A stretch of DNA of 64,000 nucleotides from Streptomonospora litoralis (GTDB taxonomy: Bacteria > Actinomycetota > Actinomycetes > Streptosporangiales > Streptosporangiaceae): positions 4,521,101 through 4,585,100 of the forward strand of contig NZ_CP036455.1 in NCBI RefSeq assembly GCF_004323735.1, given 5' to 3'. The notes beneath the pieces were generated by a model. That model was not told the origin of the DNA. It did no database searches and saw nothing but the letters and a program-made list of their open reading frames with translations. The stretch's first letter is position 1. Every line of letters begins with the position of its first letter. The position numbers and the translations under genes were made by a program. Below, one piece after another: positions 1 to 8,167 of the stretch.

Positions 1-194
1 TCGTGTGGATCATGACGACCGGCGGACCGGGCGACGCGTCGCTCATCCTCGCCGTCTGGTCCTACCGCGAGGCATTCGGCACGGGCCAGCCGGAGTTCTC
101 CCCGGCCGCCGCGATCGGCAATCTGCTGATCGTCCTCGCGCTGGTGTTCGGATTCATCCATCTGCGGATGCAGCGTTCCTGGGAGAGAAAATGA
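1..194 (+). CDS. Sugar ABC transporter permease, C-terminal fragment
   Basis: Only the last 63 or so residues lie in the window; the 5' end is upstream. The fragment has the typical end of a MalF/UgpA-type inner-membrane permease: a TGGPGDAS loop, a segment ending in YREAF, then a last hydrophobic helix (about residues 38-54, LLIVLALVFGFIHL) and a basic tail RMQRSWERK. The stop overlaps the next start as ATGA, so the two permease genes are translationally coupled, as is usual for heterodimeric carbohydrate importers. The substrate cannot be read from this piece; the glycosidase two genes downstream suggests an arabinose-containing sugar (inference). Confidence 0.85.
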   Translation, partial: VWIMTTGGPGDASLILAVWSYREAFGTGQPEFSPAAAIGNLLIVLALVFGFIHLRMQRSWERK

Positions 195-1003
195 CCGCCC
201 GCCCCTGGTGGAAGACGGCGCTCGGAGTCGTGCTCACCGCGTTCATGCTGTTCCCCGTCTACTGGATGGTGAACGTGTCGCTGACGCGGACCCAGGATCT
301 GCGCGGCACCCCGCGCTGGTTCCCCGCAGCCCCGACATTCGACGGCTACGCCTCCGCTCTGGCGCAGCAACTGCCGGCGCTGGGCACCAGCCTGGTGATC
401 GGATTCGGCTGTGTCGCCCTGACCGTCGTGATCGCGGCTCCTGCCGGTTACGCACTCGCGATCCTCCGGCTGCGCGGCGGGCGCACACTGAACTTCCTGC
501 TGCTGGCGGCCCAGATGATTCCGGCGGTGGTCATGGCCATGGGCTTCTACGCGGTCTATGTGAACCTGGGCCTGCTCAACACGGTCTGGGGCCTGATCGT
601 GGCCGATTCGACGATCGCGGTCCCCTTCGGCGTGCTGCTGTACTCGACGTTCATGGCCGGCATCCCGCGCGAACTCGTCCAGGCCGCGCGCATCGACGGC
701 GCCGGGGTGTGGCGCATCTTCCGCTCGATCGTGCTACCGGTCAGCAGGAACTCGACGGTCACCGTGTCGTTGTTCGCCTTCCTGTGGGCGTGGTCGGATT
801 TCATCTTCGCCTCCACACTCAACCGGGCGGGAGAGTTCGTCCCGATCACGCTCGGCATCTACCGGTACATCGGAAACAACACCACCCAGTGGAACGCGAT
901 CATGGCCACCGCCGTGGTGGCGTCCCTTCCCGCGGCGATCCTGCTGGTCGTCGCGCAACGCTACGTGGCCGCCGGAGTGACCGCCGGCGCAGTGAAGGAC
1001 TGA
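191..1003 (+). CDS. Carbohydrate ABC transporter permease (MalG/UgpE type)
   Basis: A 270-residue inner-membrane permease, normal length for the MalG family. The ATG at 191 overlaps the previous stop (ATGA) and a GGGAGAG Shine-Dalgarno sequence lies just upstream. It begins with a membrane helix (residues 8-28) and has about six in all. The cytoplasmic EAA loop, which docks on the ATPase, is clear: ELVQAARIDGAGVWRIF followed by RSIVLPVS. It is the partner of the upstream permease. No sugar-binding protein or ATPase is in the window; the binding protein is probably upstream, and such systems often share an MsiK-type ATPase encoded elsewhere. Confidence 0.92.
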   Translation: MTARPWWKTALGVVLTAFMLFPVYWMVNVSLTRTQDLRGTPRWFPAAPTFDGYASALAQQLPALGTSLVIGFGCVALTVVIAAPAGYALAILRLRGGRTLNFLLLAAQMIPAVVMAMGFYAVYVNLGLLNTVWGLIVADSTIAVPFGVLLYSTFMAGIPRELVQAARIDGAGVWRIFRSIVLPVSRNSTVTVSLFAFLWAWSDFIFASTLNRAGEFVPITLGIYRYIGNNTTQWNAIMATAVVASLPAAILLVVAQRYVAAGVTAGAVKD

Positions 1004-1006
1004 TAA

Positions 1007-2971
1007 GTGGACAACGACACCCGCGCCTCCGCCGTTATCGTCGAGCCCGCCGCCGGACCGCGCCGAGGCATCGGACTGGACGAGTTCCGACTGGCCGACG
1101 GTTTCTGGGAACGGATGCAGCGGTCGAATTCGCGCAACACCCTGCGCCACTGCCTGGACTGGATGGACCGGCTGGGTTGGACCGCGAACTTCGACCGGGT
1201 GTCGGAGGGCGCGACCGAGGACTCCCGCCCGGGGTGGCAGTTCTCCGATTCCGAGATATACAAGTTGCTGGAGGCCCTGGCCTGGGAATACGGCCGTACA
1301 GGCGAAGCCTGGGTGAATGCGCTGCTCGAATCGCTCGTCGACCGGGTCGCCGCGGCGCAGGACGGCGACGGCTACCTCAACACGTGCTTCGGACACGCCG
1401 GACAGCAGCCTCGCTACTCCGACCTGGCATCGGGACACGAGCTGTACTGCACGGGCCACCTGCTGCAGGCCGCCGCCGCGCGGGCGCGCACCGTCGGGCC
1501 GGACAAACTCGTGGAGGTCGCCCGCCGAGCCGCCGATCAGGTATGCCGCCAGTTCGGACCGGACGGCCGCGCGGGCCTGTGCGGGCACCCGGAGATCGAG
1601 CTCGGCCTCGCCGAGTTGGGGCGCGTCTTGCACGAACCCCGCTATACCGAGCAGGCGCGCTTGTTCGTGGAACGGCGCGGATACGGCACGCTGAAAGCGA
1701 TCCCGCTGTTGGACGCGTCCTACTTCCAGGACGACGTCCCCGTACGCGCGGCGGCGGTGTGGCGGGGCCACGCGGTGCGAGCGCTCTACCTGGCGGCCGG
1801 GGCAGCCGACGTGGCCGCTGACACGGGCGACACGGGGCTGCTGGAGGCCGTCGAGCGGCAGTGGGAGCGCACGGTCGAGCGACGCACCTACCTGACCGGC
1901 GGCATGGGCTCGCGCCATCAGGACGAGGGCTTCGGCGAGGACTGGGAGTTGCCGCCGGACCGCGCCTACTCCGAGACGTGCGCGGGGATCGCCTCCGTCA
2001 TGGTGGCGTGGCGGCTCTACCTCTCCACCGGCGAGGTGCGCTACGCGGACCTGATGGAGCGCACACTCTACAACGTGGTCGCCGCCTCTCCGAGCCCCGA
2101 CGGGCGCTCCTTCTTCTACGCCAACCCATTGCACCAGCGCACCGCCGCTGCCGGTATACGGCCGGACCAGGTGAACCCGCGTGCCGAGGGGGGCGTGCGG
2201 GCGCCCTGGTTCGACGTCTCGTGCTGCCCGACGAATCTCGCACGCACACTCGCGGCCTGGCAGGGCTACGCCGCCTCGGTCGAGGGCGACACCGTGACAC
2301 TGCTTCAGTACGCGGCCGGCGAACTTCGCCCGGCTCTGGACGGGGGCGGTGAACTCGTGCTGCGCATCACGACCGAATACCCGCACGACGGCGCCGTACG
2401 CGTCGAGGTCGTCGCGGCGCCCGATCGCGAGGTTGAGCTGCGGCTGCGGATTCCGGACTGGGCGCACGGAGCCACGCTGGCCGATCACGCCGGCGAGCGC
2501 GGCGTCGCACCCGGTTGGGCGCACGTCCGCGGCGTGCTCGTCCCCGGGGCGATCGTCGACCTCCATCTTCCGATGGAACCCCGCCTTACCTGGCCTGATG
2601 TCCGCATCGACGCGGTACGCGGCTGCGTGGCCGTCGAGCGCGGACCGCTCGTGCTCTGCGCGGAATCGCTCGACCTGCCGGTATCATGGTCGCTCGACAC
2701 CGTCCGCATCGACGCCGCACACCCGCCGCGGGCCGAAGGAGACGGTGCGGTCGCGTGGATGACCCCGGTGGAGACCCCCCCGAACCCGGCGGGCGCCGCA
2801 GGGTACCCCCCGTACCGGTCGTCGGCGGCGCCATCGCGCGAGGACAGCGCGTCCGCTTGGCGCGATGTGCCCCTCGTCCCCTACTACCGATGGGCGCGGC
2901 GGGGAAGCTCGGCGATGCGGGTGTTCCTCCCGGCCGCCCCTAACGGGTCACCGGCGACGACCGGCCGCTGA
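1007..2971 (+). CDS. Glycoside hydrolase family 127 (beta-L-arabinofuranosidase-like)
   Basis: A 654-residue DUF1680/GH127 protein, full length for the family. GH127 enzymes release beta-L-arabinofuranose from plant hydroxyproline-rich glycans using a zinc-bound cysteine nucleophile. The expected signature residues are present: YSETC (Glu323, Cys325) and SCCPTN (Cys406-Cys407), matching the Glu-Cys-Cys-Cys set known in HypBA1. The N-terminal part is an (alpha/alpha)6 barrel and the C-terminal 200 residues are beta-rich. There is no signal peptide, so it should act in the cytoplasm on imported oligosaccharide. GTG start three bases after the permease stop; it shares that operon. Exact substrate is not provable from sequence. 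Confidence 0.9.
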   Translation: MDNDTRASAVIVEPAAGPRRGIGLDEFRLADGFWERMQRSNSRNTLRHCLDWMDRLGWTANFDRVSEGATEDSRPGWQFSDSEIYKLLEALAWEYGRTGEAWVNALLESLVDRVAAAQDGDGYLNTCFGHAGQQPRYSDLASGHELYCTGHLLQAAAARARTVGPDKLVEVARRAADQVCRQFGPDGRAGLCGHPEIELGLAELGRVLHEPRYTEQARLFVERRGYGTLKAIPLLDASYFQDDVPVRAAAVWRGHAVRALYLAAGAADVAADTGDTGLLEAVERQWERTVERRTYLTGGMGSRHQDEGFGEDWELPPDRAYSETCAGIASVMVAWRLYLSTGEVRYADLMERTLYNVVAASPSPDGRSFFYANPLHQRTAAAGIRPDQVNPRAEGGVRAPWFDVSCCPTNLARTLAAWQGYAASVEGDTVTLLQYAAGELRPALDGGGELVLRITTEYPHDGAVRVEVVAAPDREVELRLRIPDWAHGATLADHAGERGVAPGWAHVRGVLVPGAIVDLHLPMEPRLTWPDVRIDAVRGCVAVERGPLVLCAESLDLPVSWSLDTVRIDAAHPPRAEGDGAVAWMTPVETPPNPAGAAGYPPYRSSAAPSREDSASAWRDVPLVPYYRWARRGSSAMRVFLPAAPNGSPATTGR

Positions 2972-3205
2972 CGCGCGAAAGCGCCTCCGAAGGGGCGGAT
3001 CAGGTCCGGCTCGACGGAGTTTCCCCGTCGGCGAACTGCGGCGCTCGCCGGCGAATTCGCGTGGACGGCCCCCGTACCGGGTCGGCCCTCACTCCCTTGG
3101 GGACAATCAGGTCATCGCCACCCGAGAGGGACGGCGGCTTCGCTCGGCGCCGCCTTCGCTTGAGGGCCGACGACACCGGAACCGTCGACGCAGATAGGAA
3201 GTCCC

Positions 3206-4006
3206 ATGGTCCACGTCGCAGTCGCGCAGTTCGCCCCAGGCGAAGACAAAATGGCGAACCTGGCGACCGCGGGACGGCTGGTCGCCGAAGCGGCCGAGCG
3301 CGGGGCCGGGGTGGTGCTGCTGCCCGAGTACGCGATGTTCACCGCGCCGCGGACCGATCAGCGGTTCGTGGAGGCGGCCGAGCCGCTGGACGGGGCTTTC
3401 GTCGGCGGCCTGTCCCGCTTGGCCGCCGAGTCCGGCGCGGTGGTGGTCGCCGGTGTGAACGAGCAGGTGGCCGGAGGCACCCGCTTCCGCAATACGCTGG
3501 TGGCGCTGGACCCCGGGGGCGGCATCGCGGCCCGGTACCGCAAGCTGCATCTCTACGACGCCTTCGGAGTGACCGAGTCCGACGTCGTCGAGCCCGGAGA
3601 GATCGAGGAGCCGCAGACGTTCTCCCTCGGCGGCCTCACCTTCGGCCTGCAGACATGCTACGATCTGCGCTTCCCCGAGGTGACCCGGCGCATCGCCGAC
3701 TCCGGCGCGCAGGTGCTGCTGCTCGCCGCCGAGTGGGTGCCGGGGCCGCTGAAGGAGGACCACTGGGAGACGCTGGTCCGGGCGCGTGCGATCGAGAACA
3801 CCCTCTACGTGGCGGCGGCCGGGCAGAACGCTCCGACGGGCGCCGGAAACAGCATGATCGTCGACCCCATGGGCACCCGCGTCGTGTCCCTCGGTGAGCA
3901 GACCGGGGTTGCGGTCGCCCCTATCTCCGAGAACCGCTTGGCGCAGGTGCGGACGCAGAACCCCGCTCTGCGCCTGCGCCGGTTCAGGGTGACTCCCGTC
4001 ACCTGA
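3206..4006 (+). CDS. Carbon-nitrogen hydrolase (nitrilase superfamily amidase)
   Basis: A 266-residue cytoplasmic hydrolase with the full Glu-Lys-Cys triad of the nitrilase fold: Glu41 in LLPEYAMF, Lys113 in YRKLHLYD, Cys151 in LQTCYDLRFPE. The CYDLRFPE context is typical of the Nit1/Nit2-like amidases that remove the amide from deaminated glutathione or omega-amides, rather than of true nitrilases. ATG with GGAAG upstream. It stands alone after a 234-bp gap from the glycosidase, so it probably has its own promoter. A role in the nitrogen-catabolic neighbourhood (aminotransferase, PucR, Lrp) is an inference; substrate unknown. Confidence 0.88.
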   Translation: MVHVAVAQFAPGEDKMANLATAGRLVAEAAERGAGVVLLPEYAMFTAPRTDQRFVEAAEPLDGAFVGGLSRLAAESGAVVVAGVNEQVAGGTRFRNTLVALDPGGGIAARYRKLHLYDAFGVTESDVVEPGEIEEPQTFSLGGLTFGLQTCYDLRFPEVTRRIADSGAQVLLLAAEWVPGPLKEDHWETLVRARAIENTLYVAAAGQNAPTGAGNSMIVDPMGTRVVSLGEQTGVAVAPISENRLAQVRTQNPALRLRRFRVTPVT

Positions 4007-4209
4007 CGGTGAGGTGTCCGAAATTTCCTGCCTTCACCCCCGATCGCACGGCTGCCCATTCTCCCTCCATCACAGATGGTTATCGAACTTCGGCTCTGAG
4101 TAACAAAATTCGGCCTGGGCTATTCCGGTTGCAGAGCGCTTCTGATTCAATAAGACCCGATCACCGCAAGCCCGCCAGACTGTCCTAAACCACGGGGGGA
4201 GCAAGGACG

Positions 4210-4470
4210 TTGAGCGGTCTGAGCATTATGTGCGATTCAGACATCGGAAATTCGGACACAACCGACATTCACCTCTTCGACGCTGGGGCACTCACTTTCG
4301 CGCAGCTCATGGGTGGCGCCTGCGCCGTCTGCCACGCCCGATGGCCGCGGCCCCGCCACCGCCTCGGGGAGTCGCCCGAGGGCGGCGAACTGCTCGGCTG
4401 CGAGGAGTGCGCCGGGTTCGCCGCCGACTACTCCGCCGGCGCGCTCGAACACGCCCTCGTCGCCCACTGA
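4210..4470 (+). CDS. Small protein with two CxxC motifs
   Basis: An 86-residue predicted protein read from a TTG at 4210 behind a GGGGGAGCAAGGA ribosome-binding sequence; an ATG at 4228 is an alternative start. The central part has CAVC (residues 38-41) and CEEC (64-67), a spacing that could form a small zinc ribbon, followed by an acidic Ala-rich tail. The upstream 200 bases are unusually AT-rich for this genome (about 4070-4170), as expected for a promoter region. No family is recognised with certainty. The alternative is a chance open frame, but the ribosome-binding site and paired CxxC argue against that. Confidence 0.6.
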   Translation: MSGLSIMCDSDIGNSDTTDIHLFDAGALTFAQLMGGACAVCHARWPRPRHRLGESPEGGELLGCEECAGFAADYSAGALEHALVAH

Positions 4471-5013
4471 GGCGGCACCGGCCCTACCGGCCGTTCCCAC
4501 CACGGGGCGGGGACCGCCGAAGACGCGACCGCGCCGGGGTCGCCGACCGCGTGCCGGCCTGCGCTCGGCCACCGACGATGGAAACACCGGCGGGGATCGA
4601 GGGTCGCCCTCGCCACCGGCGCGCGGCGCGCTCCGGGACCAGGGGGAGCCGGTCCCGGAGCGGCGCCACCGACGCACTCGCTTCCATGGGGAGGAGGGGA
4701 AGAGCGCGCGTCCGGGATCGTCCGGAATGCCGCCGCGGCCGGGTCGGGCCGCGGCGGCACGAGGTCCACCATACTCCTTGTGCTGAGCACAGGACGCTGG
4801 GTATCGGAATTCGCTCCGGAAGTTCCGACTGCGCCGTTCGCCGCCGATCCAATGGGCGACGTACTCGCTCATGGCGGAGCTCCCTGCCCGGGTTCGCAAG
4901 CGAGGGCGGTCGGCCCGCGGGTAGGGCGGCCCACCGTGCGGCGCCTTCGCCGCGGCACCGCACGGCAGGCGGCCGCAGTGCCCGCCGGGCCGCCGGCCGC
5001 CGGGAGAGCCGGG
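4471..5013. other. Gene-free interval
   Basis: These 543 bases lie between the small CxxC gene and the 3' end of the aminotransferase, which converge here. Open frames run through on both strands but have no ribosome-binding site, low-complexity Arg/Pro/Gly composition, and no recognisable domain. No RNA gene or convincing terminator was seen. Confidence 0.6.
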
Positions 5014-6306
5014 TCAGCGCGCCTGGGCGTCGACCTCGGTGACGGCGTCGACGAGGATGTCGCGGGCCTCGCGGACGTCGGCGTCGTCCACGGTGAGCGG
5101 CGGAGCCGCCCGCAGCGCGTTGCCACGCAACCCGCCCTTGCCGATGAGCAGGCCGCGGCGCCGCGCCGCCTCCAGCACCGCCGAGGCGAGCTGCGGGGAC
5201 GGCGCTCCGCCGCCGGGCTCGACCATCTCGACCGAGAACATCAGGCCCTTGCCGCGCACCGCGCCGACCGTGTCCAGCTCGGCGAGCGGACGCAGCCCGT
5301 CGAGCACGACCGGGCCCAGGCGGGCGGCGTTGGCCTGCAGGTCGTGGTCGAGCACGTAGTCCAGCGTGGCGTTCGCCGCGGCCATGGCGATCGGGTTGCC
5401 GCCGAAGGTGGAGACGCCGTTGGCGGTGAGGCCGTCCATCAGGTCGCCGCGCGCCACCACGCCGCCGACCGCGAACCCGTTGCCCAGGCCCTTCGCGAAG
5501 GTCAGGGCGTCGGGGACGACACCGTGCTCGCTGATCCCCCAGAACCCGGTGCCGGTGCGGCCCCAGCCGGTCTGCACCTCGTCGGAGACGAACAGCACGC
5601 CCTCCTCGTCGAGGACCTCCTTGTAGGCGGCGAACAGTCCGGGCGGAGGCATGGTGAAGCCGCCGACGCCCTGGACGGGCTCCGCGATCAGGCAGGCGAC
5701 GTCGCGGGCGGTCGCAGTGGCGAGCACGTCGCGCAGGTCCGCCACGCAGGCGTCGATGTACTCGGCGTCGGACATGGCGCGGAAGGCGGGCGCATCGCGG
5801 TCGGTACCGTGCAGGTAGTGCGTGTTCAGCGGGGACAGCGCGGAGTTCTTCCAGCCGCGGTTGCCGGTGACGGCGACGGTGCCGTAGGAGCGGCCGTGGT
5901 AGCCGTTGCGCATCGCCAGGACCTGATCACTGCCGCGGGCGCAGGTGGCCAGCAGGAGCGCGGTCTCGTTGGCCTCGGTTCCGGAGTTGGCGAAGAAGAC
6001 CTTGGCGTCGGGAATGCCGGAGAGCCGGGCGATCTTCTCGGCGAGTTCGACCTGGCCGCGCAGCAGGTACAGGGTCGAGGTGTGCACGACGCCGGTCGCG
6101 AGCTGGCGCTCGACCGCCTCGCGCACCTCGGCGACGTCGTAGCCGAGCATGTTGGTGAGGATGCCGGCGAAGAAGTCGAGGTAGGTGTTGCCGTCGGCGT
6201 CGGTGAGGCGCACTCCCTTGCCGCCGGTGATCTCGATCGGGTGGTCGTAGTAGAGGGCGAGCCACGAGGGCATCACGGCACGGTGGCGAGCGAGCAGTTC
6301 CGACAT
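5014..6306 (-). CDS. Class III aminotransferase (GabT/omega-transaminase type)
   Basis: A 430-residue PLP-dependent transaminase from the ATG at 6306 (MSELLARH); the frame is open further upstream but that part is not family-like. Visible features: the cofactor-phosphate loop NSGTEAN (108-114), NGYHGRSYG (135-142), the SDEVQTGWGRTG stretch with the pyridine-binding Asp (242), and the Schiff-base lysine in FAKGLGNG (Lys272). Family members transfer amino groups from omega-amino acids such as 4-aminobutyrate or beta-alanine to 2-oxo acids. It is divergent from the PucR regulator with about 150 bases between, so PucR is a likely controller. Substrate is inferred, not shown. Confidence 0.9.
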   Translation of the reverse strand: MSELLARHRAVMPSWLALYYDHPIEITGGKGVRLTDADGNTYLDFFAGILTNMLGYDVAEVREAVERQLATGVVHTSTLYLLRGQVELAEKIARLSGIPDAKVFFANSGTEANETALLLATCARGSDQVLAMRNGYHGRSYGTVAVTGNRGWKNSALSPLNTHYLHGTDRDAPAFRAMSDAEYIDACVADLRDVLATATARDVACLIAEPVQGVGGFTMPPPGLFAAYKEVLDEEGVLFVSDEVQTGWGRTGTGFWGISEHGVVPDALTFAKGLGNGFAVGGVVARGDLMDGLTANGVSTFGGNPIAMAAANATLDYVLDHDLQANAARLGPVVLDGLRPLAELDTVGAVRGKGLMFSVEMVEPGGGAPSPQLASAVLEAARRRGLLIGKGGLRGNALRAAPPLTVDDADVREARDILVDAVTEVDAQAR

Positions 6307-6443
6307 GGCTTCAGTCTCACCCGTGCGGCGCCTGCCCGCCAGCGCCAAGGTGTCGGTATCGGCCGTGTCCGGTTGACACCGTGTCATTCGCGGCGAGCGC
6401 GCGCCGCACCGTCCGGTCCCGGGTGCGGGCGGAAAGGCGGGCC

Positions 6444-6458
6444 TAGACTGGATACGTG
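6444..6458 (+). promoter_or_regulatory. Candidate -10 element and leaderless start of pucR
   Basis: TAGACT at 6444-6449 is followed after six bases by the GTG at 6456. This -10-to-start spacing is the usual arrangement of leaderless actinobacterial transcripts, and no ribosome-binding site precedes the GTG. No good -35 is visible at the matching distance. Confidence 0.5.
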
Positions 6459-8081
6459 CTGCCCACCCTCGCCGACGTGCTCGAACTTCCGGCCGTCCAG
6501 CGCGCGCGCCCGCGTGTGGCGGTCGGCGCCGACCGTCTCGACGTCACGGTGCGCTGGGTGCACATCGCCGAGGTGACCGACCTCGCCCACCTGCTGCGCG
6601 GCGGCGAGCTCGTGCTGACCACCGGCATCGCCATGCCCGACGACCCCGAGTCCCTGCAGGCCTACATCGACGGCATCGCCTCGGCGGGCGTCGCCGGGAT
6701 CGCCGTCGAGCTGGGCCGCAAGTACCGCGCGGAGTTGCCCGAGGAGCTGCTGCGCCCTGCCGGGGACGCGGGAATCCCGGTCGTGGCTCTGGAGCGCGAG
6801 GCCCGGTTCGTCGAGATCACCGAGGCCGTGCACATTCGCGTGGTCAACCAGCAGCTGGAGGAGCTGCGCGAATCCGAGCGGTTGCACGAGGTGTTCACCG
6901 AACTCTCGGTCGAGGGGGCGCACCCGGCCCGGGTACTGCGCGAGATCGCCGAGTTGTCGGGCTGCCCGGTCGTGCTGGAGAACCTGGCCCACCAGGTGCT
7001 GGTGTGCGACCTGAACGGCGAGGATCCCGGGCGGCTGCTGGCCTCGTGGGAGAACCGTTCGCGCGGCGTGCGCGTCCGGGGGCGCACCACCCACGACTCC
7101 CCCACCGGTTGGCTGGTGACTATGGTGGGCGCCCGCGGCCAGGACTGGGGGCGGCTCATCCTGATCACCGGTGCGGCGCCGACTCCGCGCCAGACCATGC
7201 TGATCGAGCGCGCGGCCACCACACTGGCGCTGGGGCGCCTGCTGGAGCGCCACCAGGAGAGCCTGGAGCGGCAGACGCACCGCACCATCATCGCCGGGAT
7301 CATCGACCGCGCCTACTCCGACCCCGAGGAGGCGCTGGTGCGGGCCCGCGCGGTCGGAGTCCCCCTCTCCGGACGCCCGCTGGTAGGCCTGGTGCTGCGG
7401 CTGCGCGAGCCCGGCACCGGTCTGGCCGCACAGGCGCGGCTCTCCGATACCGCCGAGGGGGTGGCCCGCGCCTGCCGGGCGCTGCGCGCGACGGCGCTCG
7501 TGGGATCGATCGACGACATGCGGGTGGGCGTGCTGATGGCGGTCCCGGCGACGGGCGGCCTGGAGTCGCACCTGCACCGGCTGGCGGAGGCCATCCGCGA
7601 GCGGGTCGGCGCGGAGTCGGTGCTGGCGGTCGGCTCCACCGCCGAGGGCGTCCGCGACGTCCGGCGGTCGTTCCTGGAGGCGCGGCAGGTGGGCGACGTC
7701 GCGCTGCACCAGCAGGACGGCAGCGGCGACCGCCCGTTCTACCGGCTGCCCGATCTGCACCTGCGCGGTCTGCTGCACCTCTTCCGCGACGACGAGCGCC
7801 TGCAGACCTACGTAGAAAGGGAGCTGGGGCCGCTGCTGGACTACGACGCACGCCACGGCAGCGACCTCACCGAGATGCTGCGCCACTACCTGTCGGCCGG
7901 ACGCAACAAGGCGCTGGCCGCCTCGCACGCCCACCTTTCGCGTCCGGCCTTCTACGAGCGGTTGCGGCGCATCTCCCATGTGCTGGAGGCCGATCTCGAC
8001 TCGGTCGAGACCTCCCTTTCGCTGCATGTGGCGCTGCTGTCGTTGGACTCGGTCCGGGGCAGGCTGTCCTCGTCAACTTGA
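6456..8081 (+). CDS. PucR-family transcriptional regulator
   Basis: A 541-residue regulator with the standard PucR layout: N-terminal PucR ligand-sensing domain (about residues 1-120, including VRWVHIAEVTDLAHLLRGGE), a central GGDEF-like domain (about 290-410), and a C-terminal helix-turn-helix of the CdaR/PucR type (about 470-535, LTEMLRHYLSAGRNKALAAS). Such proteins control purine, amino-acid and polyamine catabolism. It is transcribed away from the aminotransferase, its probable target. The gene ends directly at the hairpin end of an IS605-type element, so the insertion lies immediately 3' of its stop codon. Confidence 0.92.
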   Translation: MLPTLADVLELPAVQRARPRVAVGADRLDVTVRWVHIAEVTDLAHLLRGGELVLTTGIAMPDDPESLQAYIDGIASAGVAGIAVELGRKYRAELPEELLRPAGDAGIPVVALEREARFVEITEAVHIRVVNQQLEELRESERLHEVFTELSVEGAHPARVLREIAELSGCPVVLENLAHQVLVCDLNGEDPGRLLASWENRSRGVRVRGRTTHDSPTGWLVTMVGARGQDWGRLILITGAAPTPRQTMLIERAATTLALGRLLERHQESLERQTHRTIIAGIIDRAYSDPEEALVRARAVGVPLSGRPLVGLVLRLREPGTGLAAQARLSDTAEGVARACRALRATALVGSIDDMRVGVLMAVPATGGLESHLHRLAEAIRERVGAESVLAVGSTAEGVRDVRRSFLEARQVGDVALHQQDGSGDRPFYRLPDLHLRGLLHLFRDDERLQTYVERELGPLLDYDARHGSDLTEMLRHYLSAGRNKALAASHAHLSRPAFYERLRRISHVLEADLDSVETSLSLHVALLSLDSVRGRLSSST

Positions 8082-8110
8082 CCCGGCCCTGAAGGCCCTG
8101 AAGGGCCGGG
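8082..8110. terminator. Hairpin at the pucR stop / right end of the IS element
   Basis: A perfect 9-bp stem (8082-8090 with 8102-8110) and 11-base loop start at the base after the pucR stop codon. It is probably the right-end hairpin of the IS605-type element, and it can also act as a terminator for pucR. There is no T-run. Confidence 0.6.
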
Positions 8111-8167
8111 CTTGGAGGTAGCCGCCCGCCTGGCTGGCGGGTGGGCTCCTCCGTCCAGACACCCCTG

